Assembly (NCBI GenBank): GCA_005879205.1
Contig: VBLD01000214.1
Span: forward strand, 1 to 8,889
Origin: Deltaproteobacteria bacterium
GTDB lineage: Bacteria > Desulfobacterota > Binatia > DP-6
Direction: 5' to 3'
Length of the DNA: 8,889 nt
Shown here one piece after another: positions 6,092 to 8,889 of the stretch. Position 1 is the first letter of the stretch. Each line of letters opens with the position of its first letter. The notes under the pieces are model-generated. The model saw only the letters and a list, made by a program, of their open reading frames with translations. It ran no database searches and was not told the DNA's origin. The position numbers and the translations under genes are program-made.

Positions 6092-6983
6092 ACCACTCGT
6101 CCATCTTGGCGAGCACGGCGAGGTCGCCCTCGACCCGGTAGAGGCCGTCCTGCAGGGCCTGTCCGCCGTCGAGCTCGCCGCGCGCGATGCGCACCCAGAC
6201 GGTGTCGGGCGTGTGGACGACGAGATCGGGGGCGGGTGCCGGCCCCGCGAAGCTCTCGCAGCGTCCACCCGCGATGCGCAGGTGGTAGTCGCCCGGCTCC
6301 GCACCGCTCACCCGGAACTGGATGACGGCGCGGCCGTCGCCCGCCGCCTTTCGGTCGAAGGCGAACGGCATGCCCATGAGCAACGGCTCGATGGTGGTGG
6401 GGAGCCCGGGCGGAAACAGCTTCAGATAGAGAAGGGGCAGCCAGAGGGTGGCCGTCATCCCGGCGCCGAAGGTCAGCAGATTCGGGAAGAGGGCCGTGAA
6501 ACGCCAGTCGGTGGGCGCCGATGCCGCCAGCCCCGCGGCGGTGAAGAAGAGCAGCACCCAGTAGCCGGTCATCACCCGGTTGATGGCGACGAACTCGGGC
6601 AGCCGCTGCTGCCAGGGCGGGGTCTGGCGGCGCGCATAGTAATAGGTGAAGGGCTCGCGACCGAGAAGGGGTGGAAAGAGCGCCGCGAGGCCGAGCGTCG
6701 TGAAGAGGAGCGCCGGCGAGTAGCGTTCGAACAGGAACGCCACCGGACGGAAGCGGGTCGTGGTGGCGACGGCGCCGACCGCGAAGAGCAGCCAGATCCC
6801 CGGGTCGAAGTGCTTGAGCTCGCCCGCGCGGCGCGCGAGCCAGACGTAGCCCGTCTCGACGCCGAGCGCGATGATCAGGGCCGTGCGGACGCCCGCCGGC
6901 GTGTACTCCCGGGTCCCCGCCAGCGCGAAGTAGACGATCACGGCCACGAAGCTCCCCACGTGCATGAAGAAGATGCGCATCAT
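6057..6983 (-). CDS. Membrane protein with C-terminal SCP2 sterol-carrier domain
   Basis: A 308-residue two-part protein. Residues 1-190 are an integral membrane domain with about six hydrophobic helices (roughly 4-22, 32-50, 62-77, 88-107, 141-156, 164-190); REPFTYYYARRQTPP (109-123) and the following AINRVMTGYW (133-142) are a motif pair I recall from other bacterial membrane domains of this type. Residues about 200-298 are an SCP2-like lipid-binding domain: GDGRAVIQFRVSG (216-227), GDYHLRIAGGRCES (231-244), PDLVVHTPDTVWVRIARGE (252-270) and LYRVEGDLAVLAKMDEWF (281-298). SCP2 domains bind sterols, fatty acyl-CoA or other hydrophobic ligands, here presumably on the cytoplasmic face. The ATG at 6983 is followed directly by a second ATG; GGAGG sits just before them. 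The start overlaps the upstream gene's stop by ATGA. The 3' end overlaps the convergent FAH-family gene by 35 bases. A role in handling a lipophilic substrate is inferred. Confidence 0.85.
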   Translation of the reverse strand: MMRIFFMHVGSFVAVIVYFALAGTREYTPAGVRTALIIALGVETGYVWLARRAGELKHFDPGIWLLFAVGAVATTTRFRPVAFLFERYSPALLFTTLGLAALFPPLLGREPFTYYYARRQTPPWQQRLPEFVAINRVMTGYWVLLFFTAAGLAASAPTDWRFTALFPNLLTFGAGMTATLWLPLLYLKLFPPGLPTTIEPLLMGMPFAFDRKAAGDGRAVIQFRVSGAEPGDYHLRIAGGRCESFAGPAPAPDLVVHTPDTVWVRIARGELDGGQALQDGLYRVEGDLAVLAKMDEWFSSRRGARRTG

Positions 6984-7237
6984 TCGCCTCCGCCGCGCAC
7001 GTCGACGAACTGTCGCGCCCGGAGGAGGTCGGCGCGCCGGCAGAGCTGCTTCTCGACGAGCAGGTGCTCGAGCGCTGCGACGCGCGCCGAGAGCTCGGGG
7101 ATCATGATGTTCACCGCCTCGGCGAGCTCGGCGAGCCGCCGCTCGACGCCGGTGTCGGCGTCGTCACGCCGCTCGGCCTTGGCAGCGCGCTTGGCGACGG
7201 GTTTGGCTCGCGAGGTCCGGTGCTTGCCGCTCGGCAT
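6980..7237 (-). CDS. Small basic coiled-coil protein of unknown function
   Basis: An 85-residue protein I do not recognise. Residues 1-25 are Lys/Arg/Ala-rich (SGKHRTSRAKPVAKRAAKAE) and resemble the basic tails of nucleic-acid-binding proteins. Residues 30-63 form a probable coiled coil (VERRLAELAEAVNIMIPELS, then ARVAALEHLLVEKQ), followed by a short helix with LLRARQF. The ATG at 7237 is chosen because a GGAGGGG ribosome site lies about six bases upstream on the minus strand; the frame is open to 7621, but that extension is only antisense to the flavin monooxygenase gene. The stop overlaps the start of the SCP2 membrane protein gene by ATGA, so the two are co-translated and may act together, for example as a small partner or adaptor. 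This partnership is inferred from coupling only. Confidence 0.72.
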   Translation of the reverse strand: MPSGKHRTSRAKPVAKRAAKAERRDDADTGVERRLAELAEAVNIMIPELSARVAALEHLLVEKQLCRRADLLRARQFVDVRGGGE

Positions 7238-7337
7238 GATGGCCCCCCTCCGTGCGTCGCCCGCCTTATGCGCTGGCGGCGCGCCCGGCGGCAAGCCTGG
7301 TGACTTCGCGGCCGGAGGCTGATAGCCGCGTGCTCGG
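7238..7337. promoter_or_regulatory. Divergent promoter region
   Basis: One hundred bases separate two outward-facing genes, the coiled-coil gene (minus) and the flavin monooxygenase (plus). Promoters for both must lie here or inside the genes. No clear consensus boxes are visible. The only GGAGG on the plus side (7314-7318) is about 19 bases before the monooxygenase ATG, too far to be its ribosome site. Confidence 0.4.
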
Positions 7338-8543
7338 ATGGCGCAGCGAGCCTTCGACATCGTGACCGTGGGTGGGGGTCTCGGCGGCGCCGCGCTTGCC
7401 CGGGCGATGGCCGAGCGCGGGGCGCGCGTCCTCGTGCTCGAGCGCGAGCGGCGGTTCAGCGACCGCGTGCGCGGCGAGGCGCTGATGCCATGGGGGGTGG
7501 CCGAGGCTCGCGCGCTCGGCCTCCATACGCTTCTCCTCGCGACCTGCGGCCACCCGCTGCCGTGGCTCGACATCTTCGTCGCCGGCCTGCAGATCGCGCA
7601 TCGCGACATGCCGGCCACCACCGCCCACGCGGCGCCGTGGCTCGCCTTCTACCATCCCGCCATGCAGGAGGCGGTACTGGACGCGGCGGTTCGGGCCGGT
7701 GCCGAGGTGCGGCGCGGGGTCCGCGTTTCGGGCGTCGAGCCCGGGCCGGAGCCCGAGGTCGCGTTCGAGGAGAGTGACCGCCACGAGCGGGTGCGCGCAC
7801 GCCTGGTGGTCGGCGCCGACGGCCGCAGCTCGCTCATGCGGAAGTGGGCGGACTTCCCCGTCCGCCGCGATCCCGAGCGGCTGCTCTTCTCCGGCGTCCT
7901 CCTCGACGACGTCCCGGCACCCGACGACTCGGCCGCGATTCTGTTCAACCCGGGCGTCGGACGCATCTCGCTCGTGATCCCGCAGGGTGGCGGCCGCGTG
8001 CGCGCCTACGTCGGCTATCACCGCGATGCGGACTCCCCTCGCGGCCAGGCGCACGACCTCGGGCGGTTCGTCGAAGAGTCCGCCCGGGCCGGCGTCGAGC
8101 GCGCCCTCTACGCCGGCGCACGGCCGGCGGGCCCGCTGGCCATGTTCGAGGGCGCCGACACGTGGGTGGATCATCCGTATCGGGACGGCGTCGCCCTGGT
8201 GGGCGACGCGGCCGCGGCCAGCGACCCCACCTGGGGTCAGGGCATGTCGCTCACGCTGCGCGACGTGCGCACGCTGCGCGACCGTCTCGTCGCCGACGAC
8301 GACTGGACCGCCGCCGGACACGGCTACGCCGCCGAGCACGACCGCTACTACGCCGTTGTCCACCGGGTGGACGGCTGGTTCTCCGATCTCTTCATGGACG
8401 TCGGACCCGAGGCCGACGAGCGCCGGGCGCGCGCGCTGCCGCTCATCGCCGCGGACCCGACCCGTCTCCCCGACATCCAGTTCGGGGGCCCCGAGCTGCC
8501 CGCGGACGACGCGGTCCGCCGCCGCTTCTTCGGCGAGGAGTGA
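7338..8543 (+). CDS. FAD-dependent monooxygenase (p-hydroxybenzoate-hydroxylase-like)
   Basis: Single-component-type flavoprotein monooxygenase that would use NAD(P)H and O2 to hydroxylate or epoxidise an organic substrate in the cytoplasm. It has 401 residues, the usual length. Diagnostic motifs: the dinucleotide-binding VGGGLGGAALA (11-21, Gly12/Gly14/Gly17) with E35 at the end of the second strand for the ribose; RVRGEALMPWGVAEA (43-57); the DG motif VVGADGRSSLMRK (157-169, D161-G162), typical of group A enzymes; and the GD motif ALVGDAAAASDPTWGQGMSL (286-305, G289-D290) that binds the FAD ribityl-phosphate. A stop codon at 7323 in frame limits upstream extension, so ATG at 7338 is taken although no Shine-Dalgarno is seen. 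The next gene starts one base after its stop, so the two form an operon with a styrene-oxide-isomerase-like membrane protein. Geranylgeranyl-reductase-like or halogenase-like relatives share these motifs, so the substrate is open. Confidence 0.92.
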   Translation: MAQRAFDIVTVGGGLGGAALARAMAERGARVLVLERERRFSDRVRGEALMPWGVAEARALGLHTLLLATCGHPLPWLDIFVAGLQIAHRDMPATTAHAAPWLAFYHPAMQEAVLDAAVRAGAEVRRGVRVSGVEPGPEPEVAFEESDRHERVRARLVVGADGRSSLMRKWADFPVRRDPERLLFSGVLLDDVPAPDDSAAILFNPGVGRISLVIPQGGGRVRAYVGYHRDADSPRGQAHDLGRFVEESARAGVERALYAGARPAGPLAMFEGADTWVDHPYRDGVALVGDAAAASDPTWGQGMSLTLRDVRTLRDRLVADDDWTAAGHGYAAEHDRYYAVVHRVDGWFSDLFMDVGPEADERRARALPLIAADPTRLPDIQFGGPELPADDAVRRRFFGEE

Positions 8544-8544
8544 G

Positions 8545-8889
8545 ATGGAGGAGCGGCTCCGCGCGCTGCTGGTCGCGAACGGTGCGCTGGTCTTCATGGT
8601 CGGGCTCCTCGCCGGCTTCCCGTTCGCATTCGTGATCGTCGGTAGGGTCGTCCTCTGGCCGCTGCCCGGCGCGCTCGAGGTTCACCTGCCGGGCGACGTG
8701 CGCGGCTGGCGGATGGCGCACCTCGAGGGCATCCTGAACGGCCTCACGCTGATCGCCGTCGCCGGGGTCGCGTCGTGGCTCGCGCTGGGGCCGCGGGTGC
8801 AGCGTGTCCTGGCATGGCTGCTCATCGTGACGGCGTGGGGGAACGTCGTGGCGTCGGTCGTCGGCCCCACCTTCGGCGGCCGCGGGCTC
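8545..8889 (+). CDS. Styrene-oxide-isomerase-like integral membrane protein (3' end cut by window edge)
   Basis: The first 115 residues of a membrane protein, beginning one base after the monooxygenase stop, with GAGGAG (8535-8540) as ribosome site. Hydrophobic helices lie at about 8-38, 62-82 and 88-107. The segment HLPGDVRGWRMAHLEGILNG (47-66) followed by LTLIAVAG strongly resembles StyC of Pseudomonas (recalled: FHVPGSPEGWARAHSG, then ALNGMMVIAVA), and length and helix order agree. Styrene-oxide isomerase turns epoxides into aldehydes and was shown to contain heme b. The residues matching StyC H58 (heme-linked) and N64 are kept here as H59 and N65. The positions matching D95 and Y103 read T96 (in VTAWGN) and S104 instead. 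So the fold is probably shared, while the chemistry may differ. The comparison uses StyC from memory and needs an alignment. About 50-60 residues are missing. Confidence 0.75.
   Translation, partial: MEERLRALLVANGALVFMVGLLAGFPFAFVIVGRVVLWPLPGALEVHLPGDVRGWRMAHLEGILNGLTLIAVAGVASWLALGPRVQRVLAWLLIVTAWGNVVASVVGPTFGGRGL

Noticed and set aside
5189..6304. A 371-residue open frame on the minus strand
   Set aside because: It is antisense to the FAH-family gene and has no recognisable domain.
7266..8597. A 443-residue open frame on the minus strand
   Set aside because: It is the exact antisense of the FAD monooxygenase, which has all family motifs on the plus strand.

Overview
The window is a strongly G+C-rich bacterial chromosome segment. 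Codon third positions are almost all G or C, and long antisense open frames lie over nearly every gene. The gene content (a VapBC pair, a stand-alone thiolase, a fumarylacetoacetate-hydrolase-family enzyme, a flavin monooxygenase and several small lineage-specific proteins) fits an uncultured soil, sediment or groundwater lineage of the Rokubacteria/Methylomirabilota, Binatota or deltaproteobacterial kind. That placement is inference; there is no rRNA, tRNA or marker gene to fix it. No CRISPR array, insertion sequence or phage gene was seen.

Layout. Positions 1-605 (minus strand) hold a VapB-VapC toxin-antitoxin pair with a 4-base overlap; the toxin runs off the left edge. Positions 681-1856 (minus) hold an acetyl-CoA acetyltransferase with an intact catalytic triad. 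Positions 1951-3071 (minus) hold three small uncharacterised genes, two of them overlapping by ATGA. A possible sigma-54-type promoter and a very good Shine-Dalgarno site lie just upstream of the first. Positions 3243-5066 (minus) hold a large alpha-helical protein ending in a degenerate protein-kinase-like domain. Its last segment is thrown out of frame by a perfect 16-bp tandem duplication; with one copy removed, the frame closes neatly at 3353.

The right half changes organisation. A FAH-family hydrolase (5231-6091, plus) converges on and overlaps by 35 bp a membrane protein with a C-terminal SCP2 sterol-carrier domain (6057-6983, minus). That gene is translationally coupled to a small basic coiled-coil protein (6980-7237, minus). 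Divergent from this pair, a PHBH-type FAD monooxygenase (7338-8543, plus) is followed one base later by a membrane protein that runs off the right edge and resembles styrene-oxide isomerase.

How they may work together. The flavin monooxygenase and isomerase-like protein form a tight two-gene unit that recalls the StyA/StyC epoxidation-isomerisation step. The SCP2 membrane protein could handle a hydrophobic substrate next to it, and FAH-family hydrolases and thiolases are common downstream in degradation of aromatic or alicyclic compounds. A lipophilic-compound catabolic neighbourhood is therefore plausible, but it is inference. The most notable observations are the monooxygenase/isomerase-like pair with altered isomerase active-site residues, the pseudokinase with its duplication frameshift, and the block of three unrecognised small genes.
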